Shown: positions 18,438 to 28,148, counted from the stretch's first letter. The stretch is DNA of 58,410 nucleotides from Firmicutes bacterium HGW-Firmicutes-4 (GCA_002841405.1 PGZR01000038.1:1-58410); one strand, 5' to 3'. The notes: generated by a model from the sequence alone, not told the origin. A program made the numbers and translations.

Positions 18438-19004
18438 ATGACTAAACAAACCAAAACCTTTATCGCCATCGTCGTCTTTGCGGCTTTTCTGGCCATCGTT
18501 TATTGGGGCTACACGGCCTTGTCGCAAAGCTTTAATCCTCAAGCTCCGGTCGCAAACAGCACCGACTCCGGGCCGACCGATGAGCTCCAGGCAGCCCCGG
18601 ATTTCACCGTCTTTGATCAGGCCGGCAAGCCGGTGAAACTCTCTGATTTTGCCGGGAAACCGGTGGTGCTTAACTTCTGGGCCTCCTGGTGCCCGCCCTG
18701 CAAAAGCGAAATGCCCCATTTCAACACCGTCTATCAGGAACAAAAAGATGAGGTGGTCTTTTTGATGATCAATCAGACTGACGGGCAGCGGGAAACAAAA
18801 GCAAAGGCCCTTCAATACATCGCTGATCAGGGCTTCGACTTCCCTATTTATTTTGATACCGAATTTGAAGCCAGCACGGCCTATGGCATCTCATCGATTC
18901 CCACCACCCTGTTTATTAACCCCGATGGTGAAATTGTCAGCGGCTATCGTGGCGCCATTGACGAAGCCACCCTGCGATCCGGCATCGAAGCAATCAAGAA
19001 TTAG
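18438..19004 (+). CDS. TlpA/ResA-like membrane-anchored thiol-disulfide oxidoreductase
   Basis: A 188-residue protein with an N-terminal membrane anchor (about 7-27), a short Pro/Ser-rich linker and an extracytoplasmic thioredoxin fold. The active site is WASWCPPCKSEMP and a cis-proline loop is present (SSIPTTLF). It is probably kept reduced by the CcdA protein encoded just upstream. Targets could be c-type cytochrome apoproteins or other exported thiol proteins; none is identifiable here. Confidence 0.92.
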   Translation: MTKQTKTFIAIVVFAAFLAIVYWGYTALSQSFNPQAPVANSTDSGPTDELQAAPDFTVFDQAGKPVKLSDFAGKPVVLNFWASWCPPCKSEMPHFNTVYQEQKDEVVFLMINQTDGQRETKAKALQYIADQGFDFPIYFDTEFEASTAYGISSIPTTLFINPDGEIVSGYRGAIDEATLRSGIEAIKN

Positions 19005-19013
19005 GAGTCAATT

Positions 19014-19178
19014 ATGTATTTAAAACTAATCATTGGAACGATTGTGGGGGCTGCTCTCGGCCTCCTCTATTACAAACTGGTGGGCTGCCAAAGCGGTAGC
19101 TGTCCGATTACCGCCAAACCCCATCGAACTGCCATTTACGGGGCCATTCTCGGTTTTATGATCAGCTCTTCATTTTAA
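19014..19178 (+). CDS. Small membrane protein, DUF6132-like (54 aa)
   Basis: A 54-codon gene that standard length cut-offs would miss. ATG 19014 has an AGGAG ribosome site 9 bp after the tlpA stop, and the frame ends in TAA before a terminator. The protein starts MYLKLIIGTIVGAALGLL, a glycine-rich membrane helix, followed by GCQSGSCPITAKP with two cysteines and a second glycine-rich helix. This pattern matches small DUF6132 proteins often found beside thiol-redox genes. Function unknown; the two cysteines and the operon suggest a redox role. Confidence 0.85.
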   Translation: MYLKLIIGTIVGAALGLLYYKLVGCQSGSCPITAKPHRTAIYGAILGFMISSSF

Positions 19179-19185
19179 GACAAAC

Positions 19186-19223
19186 AAAAAAAACGATTGA
19201 TTATCATATCAACCGTTTTTTTT
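19186..19223. terminator. Bidirectional terminator between the ccdA operon and the acetyltransferase
   Basis: AAAACG-A-TTGAT pairs with ATCAA-C-CGTTTT, with one A-C mismatch, and is flanked by eight A and eight T residues. It ends the plus-strand ccdA operon and the convergent minus-strand gene whose stop is at 19226. Confidence 0.8.
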
Positions 19224-19225
19224 GC

Positions 19226-20443
19226 CTAAATATAATCCGAGAAATAAATTTTCTCATTGGCGATGACACTCTCCAGAATGGCCACCGTTTTTTTGCTGGC
19301 CTCCAGCCGTTCGATTTGCTGGAGGTAGGTGGGCCGCTTATAGCCCAGCAGCATACAGGTCAGAATCCCAATTTCCAGTTTAACCCGGTTTTCTGATGGT
19401 TCGTCAACTAAAGCCGGGGCCTGACCGGGACTGAACTTAACCGTGAAGCTGCGATTATTCCACTCCAACACGGTGTCGACAATGTCAAAGGTCAGCGACT
19501 CATTAATTTCGGTGTTGGAAAAATGATACTGCTTGAAAAACCCTTCAAAATCCACAATTCGCGCCATAATATAGGGACGGATGGTTTCTTTCATATCACT
19601 GTCGCCGAACAAAAACGAGACGGTATGATTATTGTAATTATTACCAACCACCTCATTGATCATCGATTCATGGGCGGCAATATAACCCCAGAGCCCTTTT
19701 CGGGCTTCCTGGTTCAGATAAACCATCTCTTTGACATGAAAGACATCATTTTCGATCAGATAAACCAGATAGCCCCGGGGCTGATCATCTTCGCCATAAT
19801 AAATGGCGGTCGTGACATCCTCTACATCCCAGCGCCAGTATTCCTCCCAGACCAGTTCATTACGAACCAGACAGCCGTGGGTTTGTCTGGCAAAGGTGTC
19901 ATGCAGGGCGATAAGATCGGGACTGTTCTCTTTGACCCGTTTTACCCGTCCCGGTACGTCAATGTCCTGGGGCAGTTGATTGTCACGGATACGGAAGGTC
20001 ATCTTATCCGAGACAACCTCCCAGCCCTTATGACGATAGAGCGGGTGTGAATAAGGGAATAAAAATGAAATACACTGGTTGCGTCCGTACATCGTTTCCA
20101 GACTTTTTTTCATCAGCCCGGACATCAGACCCAGACCCATGTATTCCGGATAGGTGGCCACCCCGGTAATATAACCCATCTCATAGATACTGCCGCTGAT
20201 GTTGACCTGCAGCGGATAAACGGCGATCTGGGCCGCCAGCCGCTCATCCTCAAACCAGCCGATGACCTCGGCTTTTTCCAGAATCGGAAATTTTGACCGT
20301 CTAATCTCATCCTGTTTCCAACCCACCTTTAATAACTGTTCATCGGTCACCTGAAAGGCATACCTCAAAATATTATTAAACTGGGTTAAGTCCTTGGCTT
20401 CCAGCCGCCTCAGTTCCAGATCTTTTTTTATCTCTTTATTCAT
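19226..20443 (-). CDS. Eis-like GNAT N-acetyltransferase
   Basis: A 405-residue protein with the tripartite layout of the Eis family: an N-terminal GNAT domain (about 8-150; acetyl-CoA loop in TYPEYMGLGLMSGLM, a variant of RxxGxG/A), a second GNAT-like domain, and a C-terminal SCP2-like domain (about 300-400). Eis enzymes acetylate amines on aminoglycosides, peptides or polyamines; the substrate here is unknown. It is divergent from the Crp/Fnr regulator, so the two may share control. Confidence 0.82.
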   Translation of the reverse strand: MNKEIKKDLELRRLEAKDLTQFNNILRYAFQVTDEQLLKVGWKQDEIRRSKFPILEKAEVIGWFEDERLAAQIAVYPLQVNISGSIYEMGYITGVATYPEYMGLGLMSGLMKKSLETMYGRNQCISFLFPYSHPLYRHKGWEVVSDKMTFRIRDNQLPQDIDVPGRVKRVKENSPDLIALHDTFARQTHGCLVRNELVWEEYWRWDVEDVTTAIYYGEDDQPRGYLVYLIENDVFHVKEMVYLNQEARKGLWGYIAAHESMINEVVGNNYNNHTVSFLFGDSDMKETIRPYIMARIVDFEGFFKQYHFSNTEINESLTFDIVDTVLEWNNRSFTVKFSPGQAPALVDEPSENRVKLEIGILTCMLLGYKRPTYLQQIERLEASKKTVAILESVIANEKIYFSDYI

Positions 20444-20554
20444 AGAATTCTCCTTGCCTTGATGCTTAATCGTACCACTTTATACCCTAATTTTTAAAGT
20501 AGAATCAAAATAATTATGCTATACTATTACTTAAACTATAGACGAGGTATTAAA

Positions 20555-21229
20555 ATGTTAAAAGAAGCCGATCTACCCTTTATCGAAACAGTCCTGACTT
20601 TTTGGGATCACTTAAATCCCCATCAGAAAACCATGCTTTTAGAAAACGCCATGCCGGTAAAATATAAACGCGGTGAAAACATTCATCGCGGTGAAAACGA
20701 CTGTGTCGGCGTGTTGCTGATCAAAAGCGGCGAATTACGCACCTATATTTTATCCGAAGACGGCCGGGATATCACCCTTTATCGACTGGGGCCTGATGAG
20801 ATCTGTATCTTATCCGCCTCCTGCATCCTGGAAAATATTACCTTTGATGTTCATATTGATGCCGAAAAAGATTGTGAGGTGCTCCTGGTCAAATCCTCGG
20901 TCTTCCAGCAGATCTGCAACGAAAACATCTATGCCGAAAATTTTTCTTATAAATCGATGATTGATCGTTTTTCGGACGTAATGTGGGCGATGCAGCAAAT
21001 TCTCTTTATGAGTTTCGATAAACGGCTGACCATCTTCCTGCTGGACGAGGTCGCCCGCACCGGCTCCAACACCATTGTGATGACCCATGAGCAAATTGCC
21101 AAATATGTCGGTTCCGCCCGGGAAGTAGTATCCCGGATGCTGAAATATTTTGAAAACGAGGGCTATGTCAACCTGTCCCGGGGTAAAATTGAAGTCATTG
21201 ATAAGGTCCAATTGAAAGAAATTATTTAG
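20555..21229 (+). CDS. Crp/Fnr-family transcriptional regulator
   Basis: A 224-residue regulator with a cyclic-nucleotide-binding-like beta barrel (about 15-130) and a C-terminal winged helix whose recognition region is THEQIAKYVGSAREVVSR. The start at 20555 (MLKEADL) is chosen because GACGAGG lies upstream; a frame opening at 20516 runs through the promoter (TATACT at 20520-20525). Five cysteines are visible, including two close together in ENDCVGVL and DEICILSASC. There is no classic Fnr N-terminal cluster, so the ligand is unclear. It is a candidate regulator of the ccdA operon palindromes. Confidence 0.92.
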   Translation: MLKEADLPFIETVLTFWDHLNPHQKTMLLENAMPVKYKRGENIHRGENDCVGVLLIKSGELRTYILSEDGRDITLYRLGPDEICILSASCILENITFDVHIDAEKDCEVLLVKSSVFQQICNENIYAENFSYKSMIDRFSDVMWAMQQILFMSFDKRLTIFLLDEVARTGSNTIVMTHEQIAKYVGSAREVVSRMLKYFENEGYVNLSRGKIEVIDKVQLKEII

Positions 21230-21269
21230 CGGCTCAACTGCTTAACACCGAGCGCCAACCAAAAAATTT

Positions 21270-21302
21270 AAAAGAGCAACCGATTTCTCGGTTGCTCTTT
21301 TT
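21270..21302. terminator. Bidirectional terminator between the Crp/Fnr and thioredoxin genes
   Basis: Perfect stem AAAAGAGCAACCGA/TCGGTTGCTCTTTT with a TTC-type loop and a T run. It serves both convergent genes. Confidence 0.92.
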
Positions 21303-21306
21303 GAGG

Positions 21307-21618
21307 CTATTCAGCTACTAAATCTAAAATATCTGCTTTGGATTTTGCGCCCACGGCTTTTTTCACGACAACGCCGCCCTTGACTACTGCCAGCGTCGGA
21401 ATGCTCATGACCTTAAATTCAGCAGCCAGTTCCTGTTGCTCATCGACGTTAATTTTTCCGACCTTTAAGGTGAAAACCTCATCCGCTATTTCGTCGATGA
21501 TCGGCGATACCATTTTACAGGGGCCACACCAGGGTGCCCAAAAATCCAATAATACCGGTTTATCTGAATTGATGACTTCCTGTTGAAAATTATCTTTGGT
21601 AATTATTACTGCGCTCAT
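21307..21618 (-). CDS. trxA: Thioredoxin
   Basis: A 103-residue cytoplasmic thioredoxin with active site FWAPWCGPCKM, the buried Asp in LLDFWA and the cis-proline in MSIPTL. The start at 21618 (MSAVII) follows AAGGAGATTAAAG; a longer frame upstream is not conserved. It may supply electrons to CcdA and through it to the TlpA-like protein 2.5 kb away. Confidence 0.97.
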   Translation of the reverse strand: MSAVIITKDNFQQEVINSDKPVLLDFWAPWCGPCKMVSPIIDEIADEVFTLKVGKINVDEQQELAAEFKVMSIPTLAVVKGGVVVKKAVGAKSKADILDLVAE

Positions 21619-21773
21619 ATCTTTAATCTCCTTAATCGTTAATTTGTATATCTTTATTATAACCATTTGGGATTAATACTCCGTAACTTGATCACAGAGT
21701 TTCAAATATCTTAAAATTGTTTAGCCGCATCGTTCTTCGCTGTCAAGATTTAAACTCTATCTCATTTTTAGCA

Positions 21774-23540
21774 TCACTCAAACTGGGCCTGATACATCCG
21801 CCAGTAACGGCCGCGGTTTTCCATCAGTTCTTCGTGGGTTCCCTGTTCCACCACATCGCCCTGATCCACCACCAGAATCAGATCGGCATTCTGGATCGTG
21901 GAGAGCCGGTGGGCGATGACGAAACAGGTTTTATCTTTCATCAGCTGACGCATGGCCTCCTGGATCTTTTTCTCGGTGCGGGTGTCGACGTTGGAGGTGG
22001 CCTCATCAAGGATCAGCATTTTAGCGTCCAGCAGCATTGCCCGGGCAATCGTTAAGAGCTGCTTTTGGCCCTTGGAAATATTGGTACCTTCATCACTCAA
22101 AATGGTATCGTAGCCATGGGGCAGGTGTTCGATAAACGAATGGATACGGGCCGCCTTGGCCGCCTGGACCACCTCCGTCATGGTGGCATTTTCTTTGCCA
22201 TAGGTCAGGTTTTCATAGATCGTGCCATGAAAAATCCAGGTATCCTGAAGCACCATGGCGAAGGATTTTCTCAGGCTGTCCCGGGTCAGCTCCTGAACCT
22301 CATTGCCATCCACATAAATATTTCCGGCTGCGGTATCGTAAAAGCGCATCAGCAGATTGATGATGGTGGTTTTCCCGGCCCCGGTAGGTCCGACGATGGC
22401 AATCAGCTTGCCCGCCTCGGCCTTGAGACTGAGGTTTTTAATGATCACCTGATTGGCATCATAGCTGAAGCGGACATTTTCCAGCACGATATCGCCCTTG
22501 ACATTGGACAGGTCGCTCATCTTATCGGTGTCCTTGGCCTCTGACAGTTCATTCAGCAAGGCAAAAACCCGCTCTGCCGCCGCCAGCGACGATTGCAGAT
22601 CGTTCATGATATTGGCCATTTCATTAATCGGCCCGGAAAACTTGCGGGAGTACAGCACAAAGGAGGAAATCTGTCCAATCGACATCGCTCCGGCCAGGTA
22701 TAACAGCGCCCCAAAAACACTGATACAGGCCAGCGAGACATTGTTGATAAAATTAATGGTCGGAAAAATCATACTGCCGTAGTATTCGGCGTTATAATAG
22801 GCGTCCACAGCCTCTTTATTCTTAATATTGAATTTCCCAATCGTGTGCTCTTCCTGGTCATAGATTTTCAAGGTCTTCTGGCCCGACACCATTTCCTCCA
22901 CAAAGCCGTTGAGCGCCCCTAATTTTTGGGATCGCCGGCTAAACAGGGGCCGGGTCTTTTTAACCAGATAACGGGACATCAAGATGGAAGCCGGAACCGT
23001 AAAGGCAAAAATCAGCACCAGCTGGGGCGAGATCGCCAGCATCATCAAAAACGAGCCCAGGACAGTGATCACCGCTGAGGATACCTGAATCAGGTCACTG
23101 GAAATCGAACTGTTCACGGTATCAATGTCGTAGGTAATCCGGCTGATGACATCACCGGTCTGGTGGACATCAAAATAACCCACCGGCAGATCCAGCAGCT
23201 TATTGAAGACGTCCCTGCGCATGGCGTAGGTAACCTGGCGGCTGACCCGAATCATCAGTACTTCCAGAACATAGGTCAGGCCGGCTGAGCCAATATAAAA
23301 GACCACCATCCAGCCGGCGTAATAAAAGACCTGACCGAAATTGACCTGGCCGGTGCCCAGTTCAATGGCATCAATGGCGTAGCCGGACAGCAACGGCCCC
23401 ACCAGGGCCAGCAGGTTGCTGCCGATGGTCAAGGCGATGGCGGCAAACAGCCGCCATTTGTAGCGCATCAGATAGCCGCCCAACTGGATCAGGGTACCTT
23501 TGCGGTTTTGCGGTTTGTCAAATTTTTGTGATCGTCGCAT
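21774..23540 (-). CDS. ABC exporter half-transporter with consensus ATPase site
   Basis: A protein of about 588 residues: six membrane helices (type I exporter fold) followed by an ATPase domain with Walker A GPTGAGKTTI, signature ISKGQKQ and Walker B LILDEATSNVD (catalytic Glu present). It is the second gene of a pair with the half-transporter encoded upstream. The start is uncertain: ATG 23540 is one base after the upstream stop, while ATG 23588 would add 16 residues. The pair resembles heterodimeric exporters such as BmrCD, TmrAB or TM287/288. Substrate unknown; drugs or lipids are typical. Confidence 0.93.
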   Translation of the reverse strand: MRRSQKFDKPQNRKGTLIQLGGYLMRYKWRLFAAIALTIGSNLLALVGPLLSGYAIDAIELGTGQVNFGQVFYYAGWMVVFYIGSAGLTYVLEVLMIRVSRQVTYAMRRDVFNKLLDLPVGYFDVHQTGDVISRITYDIDTVNSSISSDLIQVSSAVITVLGSFLMMLAISPQLVLIFAFTVPASILMSRYLVKKTRPLFSRRSQKLGALNGFVEEMVSGQKTLKIYDQEEHTIGKFNIKNKEAVDAYYNAEYYGSMIFPTINFINNVSLACISVFGALLYLAGAMSIGQISSFVLYSRKFSGPINEMANIMNDLQSSLAAAERVFALLNELSEAKDTDKMSDLSNVKGDIVLENVRFSYDANQVIIKNLSLKAEAGKLIAIVGPTGAGKTTIINLLMRFYDTAAGNIYVDGNEVQELTRDSLRKSFAMVLQDTWIFHGTIYENLTYGKENATMTEVVQAAKAARIHSFIEHLPHGYDTILSDEGTNISKGQKQLLTIARAMLLDAKMLILDEATSNVDTRTEKKIQEAMRQLMKDKTCFVIAHRLSTIQNADLILVVDQGDVVEQGTHEELMENRGRYWRMYQAQFE

Positions 23541-23541
23541 C

Positions 23542-25263
23542 TCAGGATACCCCCATCTGGGAATAGCTGATTTCCCGGTAAACTTCACAGCTCTTCATCA
23601 GATGCTTATGCTTACCATAACCGATGACCGCACCGTTTTCCAGCACCAGAATATGATCGGCATGGCGGATTGAACTGACCCGCTGCGTCACGATCACGAT
23701 GGTGGTCTCATCAAAGTTTTCTTTAATGGCCTTGCGAAAGGCCGCATCGGTTTGATAGTCCAGGGCACTGGAAGCATCATCCAGCACCAGTATTTCCGGG
23801 CGGGCCGCCAGCGCCCGGGCAATCAGGATCCGCTGTTTCTGGCCACCGCTGAGGTTGGCGCCTTTAATGGTCAGCTGTTCCTCAGTTTTGGCCAATTTTT
23901 CGGCCACAAAGCCTCTGGCCCCGGCGCTGTCAATCGCTGCGGCAATGGCCGCCTTCGGCAGATTTCGGCCGAGATCAATATTTTCCTCAATGGTGGCTTC
24001 AAAAATCATATCATTCTGAAAGGCCACCCCAAATTTCTGATGCAATTCCCGGGGATCCATGGACCGGATATCCCGGCCAGCAATCCTGATCGTCCCCTGA
24101 TCGGGATCATAAAGACGCACCAGCAGGTTTAGTAAGGTGGTTTTCCCGGCGCCAGTCTCACCGATAATTCCCAGGGTTTCTCCTTTGGCCAGGGCAAACG
24201 AAATGTTGGTCAGATTGGGTTCTTCTTTGTTATACGAAAAGGTAACATTTTGAAATTCGATAAAAGCGCCCTTTTCAACCGTTTCTTCAGGTTTGGCCAC
24301 TTCCACCACTGCCAATGCATCAACACTATCCAGGGCCTGAACGATCCGGTCGGCTGAAGCGGTGGCCTTTGGCCACATCTCAAATAATTTGGAAATCGCC
24401 ACGACGGCATGAAGAATTATCGTAAAGTAAGTCATAAAGGCCAGAATAATCCCCACTTCGGAGGTGCCATTATTGACGCCGTAGGCCCCCACCACCACCA
24501 CGCCAACCAAACCCAGATTCAGACAGATATTCAGCGCCGGCGAAATCACCGCCACCGTCATCCGGGCTTTTTTCTCCTGGTTCACCACCTTGGTGTTAAT
24601 GGCATCAAAACGGCTTTTTTCATAGTCTGTTTTGGACAGGGCCTTGATCACCCGGATCCCGTTGATATCTTCGCGGACCACTCTGACAAAGCCGTCAAAA
24701 GCCTGTTGCAACCCGGCAAAAAGGGGCATGCTTTTTCTCGAAACCTGGGTAATCAGCACCGCCATAACCGGCATAATGCCAATCAGCACCGTTGCCAGCA
24801 CCGGGTCCAGAATCATCGTGACAATGATCCCGCCAACTAGCATAATCGGCGCCCGCACACCCAGTCGCTGAATGCGGATAATCATCTGGTGGATAATGTA
24901 GGTATCGGAGGTTAACCGCGAAATCACCGACGGTTTGGTCAGGGTATCCATCTGGTGGTTGGAAAAATACATCACCCTGGCAAACAGATCATGGCGGATC
25001 ACCTCCGTGGCATCACTGGCTACCCTGGCGGCCATCCGGTTGGCAATAATATTAAAAACCATCCCGATGATGGCACAGACCACCATCACACTGCCCCAGT
25101 AAAAAATGGGTAACCGCTCATTTAAGGGGATCACCTGATCAATAATATAGGCCAGAATCGAGGGAATAATCAAATCCATAATCGAACCGGTAAATTTAAA
25201 AAATACCCCAAGGCCCATCCGGCCATAGTAGGGTTTTAAATATGCTGTGATAATTCGTTTCAT
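23542..25263 (-). CDS. ABC exporter half-transporter with degenerate ATPase site
   Basis: A 573-residue half-transporter: six membrane helices, Walker A GETGAGKTTL, a full signature LSGGQKQR, but Walker B LVLDDASSALD, where Asp replaces the catalytic Glu. Such asymmetry is the hallmark of heterodimeric exporters with one non-hydrolytic site, and it complements the neighbour, which has the Glu but a weaker signature. ATG 25263 follows GGGGGAGGAG. Confidence 0.93.
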   Translation of the reverse strand: MKRIITAYLKPYYGRMGLGVFFKFTGSIMDLIIPSILAYIIDQVIPLNERLPIFYWGSVMVVCAIIGMVFNIIANRMAARVASDATEVIRHDLFARVMYFSNHQMDTLTKPSVISRLTSDTYIIHQMIIRIQRLGVRAPIMLVGGIIVTMILDPVLATVLIGIMPVMAVLITQVSRKSMPLFAGLQQAFDGFVRVVREDINGIRVIKALSKTDYEKSRFDAINTKVVNQEKKARMTVAVISPALNICLNLGLVGVVVVGAYGVNNGTSEVGIILAFMTYFTIILHAVVAISKLFEMWPKATASADRIVQALDSVDALAVVEVAKPEETVEKGAFIEFQNVTFSYNKEEPNLTNISFALAKGETLGIIGETGAGKTTLLNLLVRLYDPDQGTIRIAGRDIRSMDPRELHQKFGVAFQNDMIFEATIEENIDLGRNLPKAAIAAAIDSAGARGFVAEKLAKTEEQLTIKGANLSGGQKQRILIARALAARPEILVLDDASSALDYQTDAAFRKAIKENFDETTIVIVTQRVSSIRHADHILVLENGAVIGYGKHKHLMKSCEVYREISYSQMGVS

Positions 25264-25402
25264 CTACTCCTCCCCCTTTCTCTTTTTACAATCGCAACTT
25301 GAAGTAACTCACACTGCTATTATTTTAACCCTTTTATGATTTTTGTTCACTATTTTTTTAGCTGAATTAAAATTTTCTTGATGACTTAAATAATTCAAAC
25401 CA

Positions 25403-25435
25403 CAAAAAAAACAATCCCTTATGGAGAGATTGCTT
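25403..25435 (-). terminator. Intrinsic terminator after ogt
   Basis: Minus strand CAATC/GATTG stem followed by eight T residues, just 3' of the ogt stop at 25445. The stem is short. Confidence 0.6.
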
Positions 25436-25444
25436 CTTCAACAA

Positions 25445-25915
25445 CTATGACTGCTGATCTGGTTTTTCCAGCTCCAGGAGCTTTCTTTTGAGTGGCAGCC
25501 CGCCGCCATACCCCACTAAACTGCCATTGGCCCCGATCACCCGGTGACAGGGAATGATGATGGCAATGGGGTTCTTGTTGTTGGCACCGCCCACTGCCCG
25601 GCAAGCTTTGTCGTTGCCAATCGCCCGGGCAATATCCTGGTAGCTGCAAACTGCGCCGTAGGGAATCTCCTGGAGGGCTTTCCAGACTTTTTGCTGAAAG
25701 TCGGTACCTTCCGGTTGGAGCGGTAAATCAAAGCTTTCACGGGTTCCGGCCAGGTACTCCTGAAGTTCCTGAGAGGCTCTTTTAATCAGTGCTGTTTCGC
25801 GACAATTAACCCCTTCCGGCAATACCTCACCAAAAATCACCCCGGTGATGGCCTGGCCATTTTCAATAATCACAATTTTGCCCAGCGGGGTTTGATAACA
25901 AAAGCCATTTTCCAT
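25445..25915 (-). CDS. ogt: Methylated-DNA--[protein]-cysteine S-methyltransferase
   Basis: A 156-residue suicide DNA repair protein that moves the methyl group of O6-methylguanine to its own cysteine. The active site IPCHRVIG, the DNA-binding helix region with SYQDIARAIG, and the N-H-hinge ANNKNPIAI are all present. The start is ATG 25915, 8 bp after GAGG; a TTG lies directly upstream. The gene appears to stand alone between the ABC exporter and the GGDEF-EAL gene. Confidence 0.95.
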   Translation of the reverse strand: MENGFCYQTPLGKIVIIENGQAITGVIFGEVLPEGVNCRETALIKRASQELQEYLAGTRESFDLPLQPEGTDFQQKVWKALQEIPYGAVCSYQDIARAIGNDKACRAVGGANNKNPIAIIIPCHRVIGANGSLVGYGGGLPLKRKLLELEKPDQQS

Positions 25916-26003
25916 CAATTTTACCTCACTTCATGATTTTTTATAACCCCGGACCTTTTACTGATCCGCACCAACGTTGCCACCCCCACGATCGCTCATG
26001 CGG

Positions 26004-28034
26004 CTAGTCTTTATCCCGTTGTTGCAATAAGTATTCCGCCATGGCCACATCGCCCAGTGGCCGGCTCATCAGGTAGCCCTGAATCCAGTCACAATGTTTA
26101 TCTTTGAGAAAATCAAACTGGGGGATTTCCTCCACCCCTTCCGCCACCACCTGAATGCCAAGACCATGGACCATTTCAATGATACTGCCGATAATCCGAT
26201 TGTTTTTTTCTTCCTTTTCAATCTGCGCAATAAAGGAACGATCAATTTTAAGCACATCAATTGGCAACTGCAGCAGATAACTCAGCGAAGAATAGCCGGT
26301 TCCAAAATCGTCCAGCGAGATCATCACGCCAAAGTCCTTTAAGTCACGAATAATTTCAATCGCCTGTGCCATATTGCCAATAAAAACCGATTCCGTTATC
26401 TCAAAGGTCAGTCTTTCCGGCGGTGTGCCGGTTTCGCGGATCACCGCCTTGACACCGGCCAGAAAATCGGGTCGCTTCATTTGAACAGCCGAAACATTAA
26501 CCGCAATGTGGATGTCGATGTCATACTGTTCCCGGACTTCCCTGATTTTTTCGCAGGCCTGTCGCAACACCCATTCCCCCAGCTCGCCAATGAGGCCGAT
26601 CTCTTCAGCCATGGGAATAAACTCAGCCGGTGAAACCAGCCCCCGGTCCGGCGCCTCCCAGCGCAGAAGCGCTTCAAAGCCGGCTTTTTTTTGATCCGCC
26701 ACATCCACTATGGGCTGATATTCGACAAAAAACATTTCTTTTTCAAAGGCTTCAATCAGCTGGTTTTCCAGTTCCATCTTATAAAGCACTTCCGTCTTCA
26801 TTTCTTTGCGGTAAAACTGAACACAGTTTTTTCCCATTGCCTTGGCCTTGTACATCGCGGTATCCGCCGCTTTTAGCAGATCGCCGCTGGTGCTGGCATC
26901 CACCGGCCAAATCGCAATGCCAAAACTGGCGGTAATAATCGCCGCTTTATCGTCGAGCCGGAAGGGATTTCCTAAAAGATTAAGCAGTTCCTGGGTATAG
27001 CCGAGGATCTTTTCGTCAGAAATCTGGCGGCGGATCAGAATCGCCAGTTCATCGCCACCCAAACGGCCCAGCAGATCCTTGTCATCCATGGTCTTTCGCA
27101 ATCGGGCGGTCACCTGTTGCAGCAGCAAATCGCCGGCTCCATGGCCCATTGAATCGTTGATTTTTTTGAAATTATCAAGATCGATGAAGACCAGGGCAAA
27201 GTGATGCGGGTTCTCCTTGTTCAGATCAATCATCAGGTCAATCTGCTCCAGGATCATCTTCCGATTGGGCATTCCGGTAAGGGTGTCGGTATAGGCCAGG
27301 AATTCCAGGCGTTCCTGGTTGGCTTCAATCTGGGTATTATAGAGAAACAGTAATTCATTCTGTGCTTTGAGCTGCTGCTGATGGGCAACGACGTCATCAT
27401 AGAGCTGGTTGAGGTCTTCCTTCTGACTGACGGTGTCGGCATAAATGGCTGATTTTTTGATCAGGATCTGCTGATAGATCCGGTTGGTCACAATACTGGC
27501 CACAATAATGCAGGAAAGCACCGCCACCAGGGCCAGGTTAAAGGCATCATCAATTTGAATCGATGCAATTGGATAATACAACAGACTGACCGGGAAAAAA
27601 AGAATCCCGGCAATGAGCATGTAGTAAAACAAGGTCCGTTGAATCATCATATTGGACATGATGATCATGATCAGAAAAATCATCCAGAAAATGATGGTAA
27701 CGCGCTGATAATAAGCCACAAAGGTCGCCAACAAACCCAGCAACAGGGCCATACTCATTAAATGGGTTTTCAGCCGGGTATCCTGTTTCATGCGAATCAG
27801 AAGCATCATAAAAAGACCGCAACAAAACAGGCAGCCGGTGACAATCACCACCATGATCAGACGCTCCTGCCAGTAAGTACCAATGATTCCACTGATCACT
27901 GCCGCCAACAGCAGCATTAGCCCCAGCATCGACAACATCAAAATCGTTTCGTTTTCTTTAATTTTCTCCTGATTATCCGCTTCCGCAATGCGATTAATTA
28001 GTTTTTCAAAATGAAATTTCATGGCTTTAATCAA
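26004..28034 (-). CDS. Membrane GGDEF-EAL protein (c-di-GMP turnover)
   Basis: About 676 residues: five or six hydrophobic helices (about 30-195), a coiled coil (195-245), a GGDEF domain (about 250-410) and an EAL domain (about 425-670). The cyclase signature is GGDEL instead of GGDEF, and no RxxD inhibitory site precedes it, so cyclase activity is uncertain. The EAL motifs are intact: FEALLRW, NVSAVQM, ITES, DDFGTGYSSL, KIDRSF and EGVEE, so phosphodiesterase activity is likely. The start is unclear: GTG 28040 is too close to AGGAG, TTG 28034 is well spaced, and ATG 28022 is rather far. The 7TM-like sensor has no assigned ligand. Confidence 0.92.
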   Translation of the reverse strand: MIKAMKFHFEKLINRIAEADNQEKIKENETILMLSMLGLMLLLAAVISGIIGTYWQERLIMVVIVTGCLFCCGLFMMLLIRMKQDTRLKTHLMSMALLLGLLATFVAYYQRVTIIFWMIFLIMIIMSNMMIQRTLFYYMLIAGILFFPVSLLYYPIASIQIDDAFNLALVAVLSCIIVASIVTNRIYQQILIKKSAIYADTVSQKEDLNQLYDDVVAHQQQLKAQNELLFLYNTQIEANQERLEFLAYTDTLTGMPNRKMILEQIDLMIDLNKENPHHFALVFIDLDNFKKINDSMGHGAGDLLLQQVTARLRKTMDDKDLLGRLGGDELAILIRRQISDEKILGYTQELLNLLGNPFRLDDKAAIITASFGIAIWPVDASTSGDLLKAADTAMYKAKAMGKNCVQFYRKEMKTEVLYKMELENQLIEAFEKEMFFVEYQPIVDVADQKKAGFEALLRWEAPDRGLVSPAEFIPMAEEIGLIGELGEWVLRQACEKIREVREQYDIDIHIAVNVSAVQMKRPDFLAGVKAVIRETGTPPERLTFEITESVFIGNMAQAIEIIRDLKDFGVMISLDDFGTGYSSLSYLLQLPIDVLKIDRSFIAQIEKEEKNNRIIGSIIEMVHGLGIQVVAEGVEEIPQFDFLKDKHCDWIQGYLMSRPLGDVAMAEYLLQQRDKD

Positions 28035-28148
28035 ATTCACTCCTTTTGGACGAGCATAGACAGATTTTAGACGATTTCTTTCTCCACCTCAGTCATTTTA
28101 ATTCTTATTATACCCGATTTGAAACTAAAAACCAGAGCTCTGATCAAT

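Noticed and set aside
20516..20554. 13-codon N-terminal extension of the Crp/Fnr regulator
   Set aside because: It overlaps the -10 box TATACT and lacks a ribosome site; ATG 20555 has one.
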